Positions 23,861-31,306 of a stretch of DNA of 64,000 nt are shown in pieces. The DNA is taken from positions 1-64,000 of the forward strand of contig CALCXK010000041.1 in NCBI GenBank assembly GCA_937905835.1, given 5' to 3'. Below the pieces are notes generated by a model. That model was not told the DNA's origin, ran no database searches, and was given only the letters and a program-made list of their open reading frames with translations. The stretch is from an uncultured Ilumatobacter sp. GTDB lineage: Bacteria > Actinomycetota > Acidimicrobiia > Acidimicrobiales > Ilumatobacteraceae. The position numbers and the translations under genes are program-made. Numbering within the stretch: position 1 is the stretch's first letter; each line of letters starts with the position of its first letter.

Positions 23861-24754
23861 ATGGTCGTCATGAGCGCTGAGAGCACTGGAACATTCACCG
23901 TCAAACGTGGCTTGGCAGAAATGATGAAGGGCGGCGTCATCATGGACGTCGTGAATGCCGAGCAAGCCAAGATTGCCGAAGATGCTGGCGCAGTCGCCGT
24001 CATGGCGCTTGAGCGGGTGCCCGCCGACATTCGCAAAGACGGCGGCGTCGCCCGCATGTCTGACCCCGAGATGATCATTGGTATTCAGGCGGTCTGTTCG
24101 ATCCCAGTTATGGCTAAGGCGCGCATCGGCCATTTCGTCGAGGCGCAGATCCTGCAGTCACTTGGCGTCGACTTCATTGACGAATCCGAAGTACTCACCC
24201 CAGCCGACGAGGCGTACCACATCGACAAGATGGCGTTCGACGTCCCGTTCGTGTGTGGCGCGACCAACCTCGGCGAGGCACTGCGCCGCATCTCCGAAGG
24301 GGCGGCAATGATCCGCTCGAAGGGCGAAGCCGGCACCGGCAACGTCGTTGAAGCCGTTCGCCACCTCCGTTCGATCATCGGTGACATGAAGCGCATCACG
24401 CAGGCCGACGAAGCCGAACTTTTCGGTTGGGCCAAGCAGTTGCAAGCACCACTGTCGCTCATCCAGGAGATCGCCAAGACCGGCACACTGCCGGTGCCGT
24501 TGTTTTGCGCTGGCGGCCTCGCCACTCCGGCAGACGCGGCACTCGCCATGCAGTTGGGTGCCGACGCAGTGTTCGTTGGTTCGGGCATCTTCAAGTCCGA
24601 CGATCCGTCGCCGCGTGCCAAGGCCATCGTCGAAGCGACGACGCATTACATGGATGCCGACATTTTGGCGAAGGTCAGCCGTGGCCTTGGTGCGCCGATG
24701 ACCGGTATCGGCATGGACGAGATCAGCGTCAAGTACGCCGAACGCGGTTGGTAG
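23861..24754 (+). CDS. pdxS: Pyridoxal 5'-phosphate synthase lyase subunit
   Basis: The 297-residue (beta/alpha)8 enzyme condenses ribose 5-phosphate, glyceraldehyde 3-phosphate and ammonia into PLP. It has FTVKRGLAEMMKGGVIMDVVNAEQAKIAEDAGA at the start, DFIDESEVLTPADE with the imine-forming lysine in HIDK, RSKGEAGTGNVVEAVRH, and GGLATPADAALAMQLGADAVFVGSGIF for phosphate binding. ATG 23861 follows GAAAG; an in-frame ATG at 23870 would remove three residues. Its last bases overlap the probable start of pdxT, so the two subunits of the PLP synthase complex are translationally coupled. Confidence 0.96.
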   Translation: MVVMSAESTGTFTVKRGLAEMMKGGVIMDVVNAEQAKIAEDAGAVAVMALERVPADIRKDGGVARMSDPEMIIGIQAVCSIPVMAKARIGHFVEAQILQSLGVDFIDESEVLTPADEAYHIDKMAFDVPFVCGATNLGEALRRISEGAAMIRSKGEAGTGNVVEAVRHLRSIIGDMKRITQADEAELFGWAKQLQAPLSLIQEIAKTGTLPVPLFCAGGLATPADAALAMQLGADAVFVGSGIFKSDDPSPRAKAIVEATTHYMDADILAKVSRGLGAPMTGIGMDEISVKYAERGW

Positions 24755-25326
24755 CCCGACCCGTCATCGGCGTCCTCGCATTGCAGGGCGCCTTTATGAA
24801 GCACCAGTTGCGGCTCAGGGCACTCGGTGTCACTGCGCCGCTCGTTACAACGCCCGAGCAACTCGTTGGGATCGACGCGCTCGTTTTGCCCGGCGGTGAG
24901 AGTACGACAATGTCGATGCTCCTCGACACGAGCGGCCTACGCGATCCGATTGGCGAGCGGTTGGCTGACGGCATGAGTGTCTTCGGCACGTGCGCCGGAA
25001 TGATTCTGTGTGCGACCGAGGTGCTCGACGGCAGGCCCGACCAGCGAGGCTTCTCGCTCATCGACATGACCGTTCGGCGGAACGGCTACGGCCGCCAACT
25101 CGACAGCTTCGCGACCAACCTCTCAGTCGACGGCTTCGACGACGACTTCTACGCAGTGTTTATCCGCGCTCCATATGTCGAGCGAGTGGGCCCCGACGTC
25201 GAAGTGCTTGCAGTCCACGACGACATTCCTGTTCTCGCTCGCAACGGACGTTGTACGGTGGCGTCGTTCCATCCCGAACTCACTGACGACACTCGGCTCC
25301 ACGCAGCGTTCATCGCGACCTTGTGA
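24748..25326 (+). CDS. pdxT: Pyridoxal 5'-phosphate synthase glutaminase subunit
   Basis: The 192-residue class I glutamine amidotransferase supplies ammonia to PdxS. It carries VIGVLALQGAF at the start, LPGGESTTM, the nucleophile Cys82 in FGTCAGMIL and the His/Glu pair in ASFHPEL. No ATG or GTG lies early enough to include the essential first strand, so a TTG at 24748 is proposed, overlapping the last 7 bases of pdxS. The next in-frame ATG would delete the GVLALQG motif. Translation probably depends on coupling to pdxS. Confidence 0.92.
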   Translation: MVARPVIGVLALQGAFMKHQLRLRALGVTAPLVTTPEQLVGIDALVLPGGESTTMSMLLDTSGLRDPIGERLADGMSVFGTCAGMILCATEVLDGRPDQRGFSLIDMTVRRNGYGRQLDSFATNLSVDGFDDDFYAVFIRAPYVERVGPDVEVLAVHDDIPVLARNGRCTVASFHPELTDDTRLHAAFIATL

Positions 25327-25397
25327 CAACCGAACAACAGAACGACACCTGACGATCAACCCGCCGAGTTCATTGCTCTGGCAGAGAGAGAGCTGAC

Positions 25398-26147
25398 ATG
25401 TCCGGCCATTCCAAATGGGCAACGATCAAGCATAAGAAGGGTGCGACCGACGCGAAGCGCGGGAAGCTCTTCAACAAGCTGGCCCGCCAGATCGAAGTCG
25501 CAGCCAAGGGTGGCGGTGACGTGGATATGAACCCCACGCTGCGTACATCGGTCCAAAAGGCCAAGGGCGCACAGATGACAAACGACGCCATCGATCGCGC
25601 GATTAAGCGGGGAACGGGTGATGCCGACGGCGCCGTGTACGAAAGCATCATGTACGAGGGCTACGCGCACGGAGGTGTCGCGCTGATGATTGATGTGCTG
25701 ACCGACAACCGCAACCGGTCGGGCGCCGACATCCGCCAGATCTTCAGCAAGCTCGGTGGCTCGATGGCCGAACCGGGCGCAGTCGGTTGGCAGTTTGCCC
25801 GCAAGGGGGTGATCATCATTGAAGGTGAAGGTGTCGACGAAGATGAACTGATGATGGCGGCGCTCGAAGCCGGGGCCGAAGACGTGAAACGTTTTGGCGA
25901 TGGCTTCCAGGTCACCTGTGATCCGTCGCCGGTGTTCGACATCAAGACGAGCCTCGCGGCAGCTGGTTTCACGGTGCAGTCAGCCGACTCACCGATGCTG
26001 GCCGAGAACCTCGTCAAGGTCACTGACGTCAACGACGCCAAGGGTATTCTCGCCGTGATGGAGGCGCTCGAAGACAACGACGACGTACAGGACGTCTTTT
26101 CGAACTTCGACATGAGTGATGAACTCATCGAGCAGGCCGCAGAATGA
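25398..26147 (+). CDS. yebC: YebC/PmpR family protein
   Basis: The 249-residue protein starts with the invariant MSGHSKWATIKHKKGATDAKRGKLFNKLARQIE and contains YEGYAHGGVALMIDVLTDNRNRS and PGAVGWQFARKGV, covering the three domains of the family. Members act as transcription factors or, as shown more recently, as ribosome-associated factors that ease translation of proline stretches. A strong purine tract (GAGAGAGAG) lies 8 bases before the ATG. It sits between pdxT and ruvC with one small gene inserted, the standard actinobacterial context. Confidence 0.95.
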   Translation: MSGHSKWATIKHKKGATDAKRGKLFNKLARQIEVAAKGGGDVDMNPTLRTSVQKAKGAQMTNDAIDRAIKRGTGDADGAVYESIMYEGYAHGGVALMIDVLTDNRNRSGADIRQIFSKLGGSMAEPGAVGWQFARKGVIIIEGEGVDEDELMMAALEAGAEDVKRFGDGFQVTCDPSPVFDIKTSLAAAGFTVQSADSPMLAENLVKVTDVNDAKGILAVMEALEDNDDVQDVFSNFDMSDELIEQAAE

Positions 26148-26169
26148 TCTGGCATTTGGACGTGTCTTC

Positions 26170-26625
26170 GTGAGTATCTCCATCGGCGATGCAGCACCCA
26201 ATTTTACCCTGCCAGGAACTGGTGGCCAGGACTACTCGCTCAGCGACTTCGCCGGCCAGCCGGTCGTCCTCGTGTTTTATCCGGGTGATGACACGCCGGT
26301 GTGCACGAAGCAGCTCAACAGCTACAACAAAGACATCGAACAGTTCACCGAGATGGACGCGCAGGTCATCGGGATCTCGGCGCAAGACGTGTCGAGCCAC
26401 GAAGGCTTCGCCAACAAGCACGGCTTCACGTTTCCGCTGCTGGCGGATGTTGACAAAGCCGTTGCCGGTGCCTACGGGACACTCGGCCCCATCGGGTTTC
26501 CGCGGCGCAGTGTGTTTATCATCGACAGAGATGGCGTTGTTCGCTACACCCACCGGGCGATGGCCGGGCTCACGTTCCGACCGGTCAGAGAACTCGTCGC
26601 AGAACTCGAGAAGCTTTCTCCCTAA
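26170..26625 (+). CDS. bcp: Peroxiredoxin (AhpC/Bcp family) with a single cysteine
   Basis: The 151-residue thioredoxin-fold peroxidase has its peroxidatic Cys45 in FYPGDDTPVCTKQL, with the conserved Pro43 and an Arg near residue 120. No other cysteine is present in the protein, so it must work by a one-cysteine mechanism with an external thiol; in a mycothiol-making bacterium that partner may be mycothiol or mycoredoxin (inference). The GTG at 26170 was chosen because the domain begins there (VSISIGDAAPNFTLP). The frame continues upstream into yebC, overlapping its 3' end. The gene is not part of the usual yebC-ruvC arrangement. Confidence 0.85.
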   Translation: MSISIGDAAPNFTLPGTGGQDYSLSDFAGQPVVLVFYPGDDTPVCTKQLNSYNKDIEQFTEMDAQVIGISAQDVSSHEGFANKHGFTFPLLADVDKAVAGAYGTLGPIGFPRRSVFIIDRDGVVRYTHRAMAGLTFRPVRELVAELEKLSP

Positions 26626-26685
26626 CTTCCCGAGACAACGCATCTGAGGTCATTGAGGATCACTCGATCTGATCGGTCGATCGGC

Positions 26686-26691
26686 TAGAGT
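26686..26691 (+). promoter_or_regulatory. -10 box of the ruvCAB operon
   Basis: TAGAGT ends 8 bases before GTG 26700. It favours that start over the GTG at 26733, where homology to RuvC begins. Confidence 0.35.
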
Positions 26692-26699
26692 GCGAACCT

Positions 26700-27290
26700 G
26701 TGTTCGCCAATAGTGTCGATTCCGTACGTGGCGTGACTTCACGAGTCCTTGGAATTGACCCAGGTCTGACCCGTTGCGGCTTTGCTGTGATTGATGGTCG
26801 CGGTCCGAACGCGGCAACTGCAGTGTCGATGGGGGTTATTCGAACGTCGCCGTCCGATCCGCTCCCAAAGCGGCTCGGTGAGCTACGTACCGAGTTCACT
26901 GCTCTGATTGCCGAGTTTCACCCCGATGTTGTTGCGGTCGAGCAGGTGTTTTTTCAGAACAACGTGCGCACCGCGATGAGCGTTGGTCAGGCAAGTGGCC
27001 TTGCGCTCGCCGAGGCAGCGCTTGCGGGGTGTGAGGTGCTGCAGTACACGCCCAACCAGGTTAAAGATGCCGTTGCCGGATGGGGCGGCGCCGGAAAGGA
27101 ACAGGTGCAGAGAATGGTGCAACAGCGGCTCAGGCTGTCGTCATTGCCTCAGCCAGCCGATGCTGCTGATGCTGCAGCCATTGCGCTTTGTCACCTGGCG
27201 ATGTCGCCAATCGGGCGTCAAATTCGTCATCTCAATGGTGACAGCATCCGCAGTCGGAAGAACTTGCCGCCGATCGGAGGTGCTCGATGA
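26700..27290 (+). CDS. ruvC: Crossover junction endodeoxyribonuclease RuvC
   Basis: RuvC dimers cut Holliday junctions after branch migration by RuvAB. Visible catalytic acids are the Asp in VLGIDPGLTRCG, the Glu in VVAVEQVFFQNNVRTAMSVGQA, and the paired Asp residues in PADAADAAAIALCH. The start is either GTG 26700 (196 aa, supported by a -10 box 8 bases upstream) or GTG 26733 (185 aa, where family homology starts). The stop overlaps the ruvA ATG by four bases (ATGA), so ruvC and ruvA are coupled. Confidence 0.94.
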   Translation: MFANSVDSVRGVTSRVLGIDPGLTRCGFAVIDGRGPNAATAVSMGVIRTSPSDPLPKRLGELRTEFTALIAEFHPDVVAVEQVFFQNNVRTAMSVGQASGLALAEAALAGCEVLQYTPNQVKDAVAGWGGAGKEQVQRMVQQRLRLSSLPQPADAADAAAIALCHLAMSPIGRQIRHLNGDSIRSRKNLPPIGGAR

Positions 27291-27874
27291 TCGGCTCCTT
27301 GCGCGGCGAAGTACTCGAACGCAACCTCGACGGCACGGTGCTGCTTGAGGTTGCTGGTATCGGCTACATCGTGACCGTCTCGCAACGGGTGATCCCGGAA
27401 CTTGAGCCAGGCAGCACCACATTTCTGCGGATCCATCACCATATTCGCGAAGACACGCAGACCCTCTTCGGATTTACATCGAAGGAAGACAAGGCAACCT
27501 TCCAGGTGCTGCTTGCAACACACGGTGTCGGCCCAGCGATGGCAATGTCAGTCTTGGCAACGCACCCGGCCGCTTCGCTGATCGACATCGTGGCAACCAA
27601 CGACATCGCAGCGCTCCAACTGGTCCCCAAGGTTGGTAAAAAGACTGCTGAACGACTCATTGTCGAATTGAAGAATCGATTGTCCCTCGACATCCTCGAC
27701 GGTGGACCGACGGTTGCTCGTGGCGGCGGGTCAAGTGTCGCCGATGTGCGTGAAGCGTTGGCTGGCCTGGGTTACGGCACCGAAGAAATCCGTGAGGTAC
27801 TCCGCGAACTCCCGAGTAGCGCCGACTCTGCCACCCTGTTGCGTGACGCGCTGAAGACGCTGTCCAAGAACTGA
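27287..27874 (+). CDS. ruvA: Holliday junction branch migration protein RuvA
   Basis: The 195-residue protein has the N-terminal OB fold (MIGSLRGEVLERNLDGTVLLEVAGIGYIV), a central double helix-hairpin-helix (HGVGPAMAMSVLATH; VPKVGKKTAERLIVELKNRL) and a C-terminal RuvB-binding domain (ADVREALAGLGYGTEEI). RuvA tetramers hold the junction in a square for RuvB motors. It overlaps ruvC by four bases and precedes ruvB by 19 bases. Confidence 0.95.
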   Translation: MIGSLRGEVLERNLDGTVLLEVAGIGYIVTVSQRVIPELEPGSTTFLRIHHHIREDTQTLFGFTSKEDKATFQVLLATHGVGPAMAMSVLATHPAASLIDIVATNDIAALQLVPKVGKKTAERLIVELKNRLSLDILDGGPTVARGGGSSVADVREALAGLGYGTEEIREVLRELPSSADSATLLRDALKTLSKN

Positions 27875-27893
27875 CGAACCAAGGTGTGCTCTC

Positions 27894-28931
27894 ATGCGTG
27901 ACGAATTCCTCGACCCTGGAGTCGGGCACTCGGAAAATATCGAAGAAGAAGAACTTGAAGCCGGTATCAGGCCGAAGGCACTCGACGAGTTTGTTGGCCA
28001 GGGCGAACTCAAAGAGCACCTGAAAATAGTTATGGAGGCAGCTCGCCGTCGCGAGCAAGCCGTCGATCATTTGTTGTTCGCAGGCCCGCCCGGCCTTGGC
28101 AAGACCACACTGGCCAGCATCGTCGCCGCTGAGATGGGCACCAAGATCCACGTCACATCGGGTCCTGCACTCGAACGAGCCGGTGATCTGGCAGCAATCT
28201 TGACGAAGCTCGAAGACGGCGATGTGCTGTTCATCGACGAGATCCACCGACTCAACCGTGCCGTCGAAGAGATCCTGTATCCTGCGATGGAAGATTTCCA
28301 GCTCGACATCGTCGTCGGTAAGGGCCCAGCAGCCTCCAGCATTCGGCTCATGATGCCGCCGTTCACGCTCGTCGGGGCCACCACCCGGACCGGCATGATC
28401 ACTGGACCGCTGCGCGACCGGTTCGGCCTCGTCGCACGGCTCGACTACTACGACTCCGTCGAACTGCAGGCAATCGTCGAACGTGCTGCCGGCATTTTCG
28501 AGATCGAAATTGATTCCAAAGGGGCGTTCGAGATCGCCCGCCGATCTCGCGGCACACCGCGTATCGCCAACCGCCTACTGCGCCGTGTTCGGGACTTTGC
28601 CGAGGTGCGTGCTGACGGTGTGATCACCGCCGATGTAGCTGAGGCCGGTTTGATGTTGTTTGGCGTCGACAACCGCGGCCTCGACAAGGTCGACAGGGCG
28701 CTACTTACCGCGCTCTGCGGCCAATTCACCGGCGGGCCCGTTGGCCTGTCCACTCTGGCAATTAGCGTCGGCGAGCAGCCCGAGACCGTCGAAGACGTGT
28801 ACGAGCCGTTCCTCATCACGCAGGGGATGATTGCCCGCACCCCTCGTGGCCGAGTTGCTCTCGCTGCGGCATACGACCACGTCGGTATTGCCGCACCCCG
28901 TAAAGTCACGAACGGTTCCCTCTTCAATTAA
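27894..28931 (+). CDS. ruvB: Holliday junction DNA helicase RuvB
   Basis: The 345-residue AAA+ motor drives branch migration with RuvA. It contains IRPKALDEFVGQ, Walker A GPPGLGKT, Walker B LFIDEIHRLNRAVEEILYPAMEDF, GATTRTGMITGPLRDRFG with the arginine finger, and a C-terminal winged helix with QGMIARTPRGRVA. Length and motifs are normal. It ends the ruvCAB operon; the spacer to queA (94 bases) contains a purine tract but no clear terminator. Confidence 0.96.
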   Translation: MRDEFLDPGVGHSENIEEEELEAGIRPKALDEFVGQGELKEHLKIVMEAARRREQAVDHLLFAGPPGLGKTTLASIVAAEMGTKIHVTSGPALERAGDLAAILTKLEDGDVLFIDEIHRLNRAVEEILYPAMEDFQLDIVVGKGPAASSIRLMMPPFTLVGATTRTGMITGPLRDRFGLVARLDYYDSVELQAIVERAAGIFEIEIDSKGAFEIARRSRGTPRIANRLLRRVRDFAEVRADGVITADVAEAGLMLFGVDNRGLDKVDRALLTALCGQFTGGPVGLSTLAISVGEQPETVEDVYEPFLITQGMIARTPRGRVALAAAYDHVGIAAPRKVTNGSLFN

Positions 28932-29013
28932 TTGAGTCGAGAACGTCTGATCCCGAGTTGCCTACCTGAAAGTGAAGGAGGAACCGGCGGCGTGTCCGGT
29001 GTCGTACGGTCCG

Positions 29014-29019
29014 TAGCAT
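29014..29019 (+). promoter_or_regulatory. -10 box of queA
   Basis: TAGCAT ends 6 bases before GTG 29026. It supports GTG 29026 rather than ATG 29032 as the start of a leaderless mRNA. Confidence 0.45.
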
Positions 29020-29025
29020 CATCGC

Positions 29026-30057
29026 GTGCAGATGTCTGATTTTGACTATGTGTTGCCGGACGAGCGGATCGCTCAAACACCGATCGAACCGCGCGATTCG
29101 GCGCGGTTACTGGTTGCTGGAAACCCGGTTCGTCACCTGCTTGTCTCCGATCTACCCGACCTGTTGCTGCCCGGCGACCTACTCGTCGTCAACGAAACGC
29201 GTGTGATCCCTGCCCGCCTCCGGCTCCACCGAACCACCGGGGGAGCGGCCGAGGTCGTACTCCTCGAAGCAACCAACGGGGCGCGGACCGAATGGGAAGC
29301 ACTGGTTCGACCAGGAAAGAAGCTCAGAATTGGTGAGGAACTCTTCGCCGGTGATGTGCCGCTGGTGCGGATCGGTGAACGCACCGCAGCGGGCGACACG
29401 TTCCACGTTGCATTGCTCGGGCCGACGGACGCCAGCGAGTCGCTCGAAACACTCGACACGTACGGCGAGATGCCGCTCCCGCCGTACATCACCGAGCGGC
29501 TCGACGACCCGGAGCGATACCAGACGATTTATGCGAACGAACCAGGGAGCGCCGCAGCACCGACCGCAGGCCTCCACTTCACACCCGAACTGTTCGAGCG
29601 GCTCGAAGCCCGTGGTGTGCGTCGAGCGACCGTCGAACTCGTCGTCGGACTCGACACGTTCCAGCCCATCAGCACAGACAACCCGCTCGACCATCCAATG
29701 CACACCGAGCGCTACCGCGTGCCGCCCGAAACCATGCAGCAGTGCATCGACACGCGGGCCGCAGGCGGCCGTGTGGTCGCCGTCGGGACCACCGCTGTCC
29801 GGGCGCTCGAGTCAGCCGCCAAGCTCAGCGAACTTTCAGGCCGAACGAATATTTTCATCCACGAGGGCTTCGACTGGCAGGTCGTCGACGTGTTGATGAC
29901 GAACTTCCATCTCCCGAAGACCACGCTACTCATGATGATCGACGCGTTCGCCGGCCCGTGCTGGCGTGGCCTGTATGCAGAAGCGATCGAGCGGGAGTAC
30001 CGATTCCTGAGCTTCGGCGACGCGATGCTGCTGCATCGGCTCGATAACGGATCGTGA
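29026..30057 (+). CDS. queA: S-adenosylmethionine:tRNA ribosyltransferase-isomerase
   Basis: The 343-residue enzyme converts preQ1-tRNA to epoxyqueuosine-tRNA using the ribosyl group of SAM. Characteristic segments are FDYVLPDERIAQTPIEPRDSARLL, PGDLLVVNETRVIPARL, PLPPYITERLDDPERYQTIYA, GSAAAPTAGLHFTPELFERL, and DVLMTNFHLPKTTLLMMIDAFAG. It pairs functionally with tgt, located 1.2 kb downstream. Other queuosine genes are absent from the window. The GTG start is supported by a -10 box at exact leaderless spacing. Confidence 0.95.
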   Translation: MQMSDFDYVLPDERIAQTPIEPRDSARLLVAGNPVRHLLVSDLPDLLLPGDLLVVNETRVIPARLRLHRTTGGAAEVVLLEATNGARTEWEALVRPGKKLRIGEELFAGDVPLVRIGERTAAGDTFHVALLGPTDASESLETLDTYGEMPLPPYITERLDDPERYQTIYANEPGSAAAPTAGLHFTPELFERLEARGVRRATVELVVGLDTFQPISTDNPLDHPMHTERYRVPPETMQQCIDTRAAGGRVVAVGTTAVRALESAAKLSELSGRTNIFIHEGFDWQVVDVLMTNFHLPKTTLLMMIDAFAGPCWRGLYAEAIEREYRFLSFGDAMLLHRLDNGS

Positions 30058-30082
30058 AAGAACCGATGAGGGATCAGTAGGC

Positions 30083-30100
30083 ATGGGGCTTCAGCCCCAT
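30083..30100 (+). terminator. Terminator-like hairpin after queA
   Basis: ATGGGGC-TTCA-GCCCCAT forms a 7-bp GC-rich stem with a four-base loop 25 bases after the queA stop. The following TGTTTG is not a real U-tract, so termination strength is uncertain. Confidence 0.5.
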
Positions 30101-30116
30101 TGTTTGAAACGCTGTA

Positions 30117-30368
30117 TTAGTCGTTCAATTTGTCGCACTTACTCAGGTCTTTTTCGGCAAGTGGCTTGCCGTCGGGAGTCACATACATGACGTAGAGAAC
30201 GACGTCAACGTCGACACCCGTGACACCTGAAAATTCAATGTCGATTGCTTCGCTCTCCTTCAGAGAGCATCTCGACACGGACCGCCGTGTTGGGTGAGGA
30301 CGAGCACGACATGCGCAGATGGGGAGAGTCAGGGCACCGAGGGTGTTCACGCGCTGGACTGTAACCAT
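30117..30368 (-). pseudogene. Possible decayed gene for a small secreted protein or lipoprotein
   Basis: The minus-strand frame ends in a protein-like segment (IDIEFSGVTGVDVDVVLYVMYVTPDGKPLAEKD), but its upstream half is arginine-rich and unlike its end. In the neighbouring frame the stretch just upstream reads CSSSPNTAVRVEMLSEGE, a typical start of a mature lipoprotein, and a hydrophobic LGALTLPIC segment lies before it in the first frame. One or two frameshifts (one near 30251-30262) would join these into a small exported protein. It may be a remnant or a sequencing artefact. The remaining bases 30369-30485 show nothing I recognise. Confidence 0.3.
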
Positions 30369-30485
30369 GACGATAGTGATCTGAGCCCACGTGGATGAGA
30401 CTCGAAAATCAATCTTCTCTGTGGAAGACGTGTGCCCAGGTCATTGATCGATCACAGATTCCGAGGCAGGCCCTTTTGTTCGCGA

Positions 30486-31094
30486 TCAGTAGAGCCTGCG
30501 GGTAATGACTCGACCGAGGACTTGAGCGTTGGTATCGGCCATGACTTTCTGCACGGCCGGATCGGCGAAGTTGCTCGCCGAGGCTGTCATGAGTGAATCG
30601 AGTGAGTCGGTCCACGTCGCCACGGTTCCTGTGAACGGCGCCGGGCCGGATGCGATCGACTGCATCCAACTCAGTCCGTTCGCGCCATGCTGCATATGGC
30701 TCCAGTTCAGATCGATGTTCGCTTCCATCGTTGCATCGGAGACAGGTGCTCCAGCCATGTACAAGATGGTTCCGAACTCGCCGGATCGTGTACCCCGTTC
30801 TGCTTGAATGCGGAAAAGGTTTCGACGCTGGACCTGGACCTGGGCATCTCGCATGAGCGCCACAAGATCTGCGTCTTGGTAGATCCCTGCCTGGCCCGAC
30901 ATAGCAGCGTCGATCGAATCGAATTCAAAGGCGACGACGACCATGCCGGACATTTCTCCGCCCATAATTATCTGGCTGGCGGTCGACGACGTCGCTCCCA
31001 ACGATTCCAGTCGCTCACCTGCCCACGTGGCACCAGCCTCACCGAATTTTTTAGCGTCGCCCATCGATGCGAGGACTGTGTAGATGTAGGGCAT
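30486..31094 (-). CDS. Hypothetical protein, 202 aa, possible two-module alpha/beta barrel
   Basis: I do not recognise a named family. The first half (1-95) looks like a ferredoxin-like/dimeric alpha-beta barrel unit (MPYIYTVLASMGDAKKFGEAGATWAGERLESLGA, then MVVVAFEFDSIDAAMSG). The second half (about 105-202) repeats the theme with GEFGTILYMAGAP, GTVATWTDSLDSLM and LGRVITRRLY. There is no signal peptide, cysteine pair or metal motif. ATG 31094 is supported by a strong GGAGG six bases upstream, one of the best Shine-Dalgarno sites in the window. It lies alone on the minus strand between queA and tgt, interrupting an otherwise functional pair. Confidence 0.72.
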   Translation of the reverse strand: MPYIYTVLASMGDAKKFGEAGATWAGERLESLGATSSTASQIIMGGEMSGMVVVAFEFDSIDAAMSGQAGIYQDADLVALMRDAQVQVQRRNLFRIQAERGTRSGEFGTILYMAGAPVSDATMEANIDLNWSHMQHGANGLSWMQSIASGPAPFTGTVATWTDSLDSLMTASASNFADPAVQKVMADTNAQVLGRVITRRLY

Positions 31095-31117
31095 GCCAAC
31101 CTCCAGGTTGAGTGAGT

Positions 31118-31137
31118 GGAGCGATCTATAACGCTCC
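31118..31137 (-). promoter_or_regulatory. -10 region within an inverted repeat upstream of the 202-aa protein gene
   Basis: On the minus strand TATAGA (31125-31130) lies in the centre of GGAGCG...CGCTCC (6-bp arms at 31118-31123 and 31132-31137). It is 24 bases before the Shine-Dalgarno site. The arrangement looks like an operator over a promoter. Confidence 0.4.
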
Positions 31138-31291
31138 GAATTAACGCTAACACATGTCGAAAAGTGAGGTTGCAGGACTCCGGTCATAACCCCGCCGTCA
31201 ATGTCCGACGGAACGACGTTCCTGACCTTTCAGCCTGCACCCTGATGAGGTCACTTGCCCGCCTTCGACGCTGCTCGAACGCGCGAGTCGG

Positions 31292-31297
31292 TAGCGT
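31292..31297 (+). promoter_or_regulatory. -10 box of tgt
   Basis: TAGCGT ends 9 bases before ATG 31307 without a Shine-Dalgarno sequence. Position agrees with a leaderless or very short leader. Confidence 0.3.
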
Positions 31298-31306
31298 CGT
31301 CGCCCT

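Noticed and set aside
26733..27290. Shorter RuvC starting at GTG 26733
   Set aside because: It matches where homology begins, but the -10 box is spaced for GTG 26700. It remains a fair alternative.
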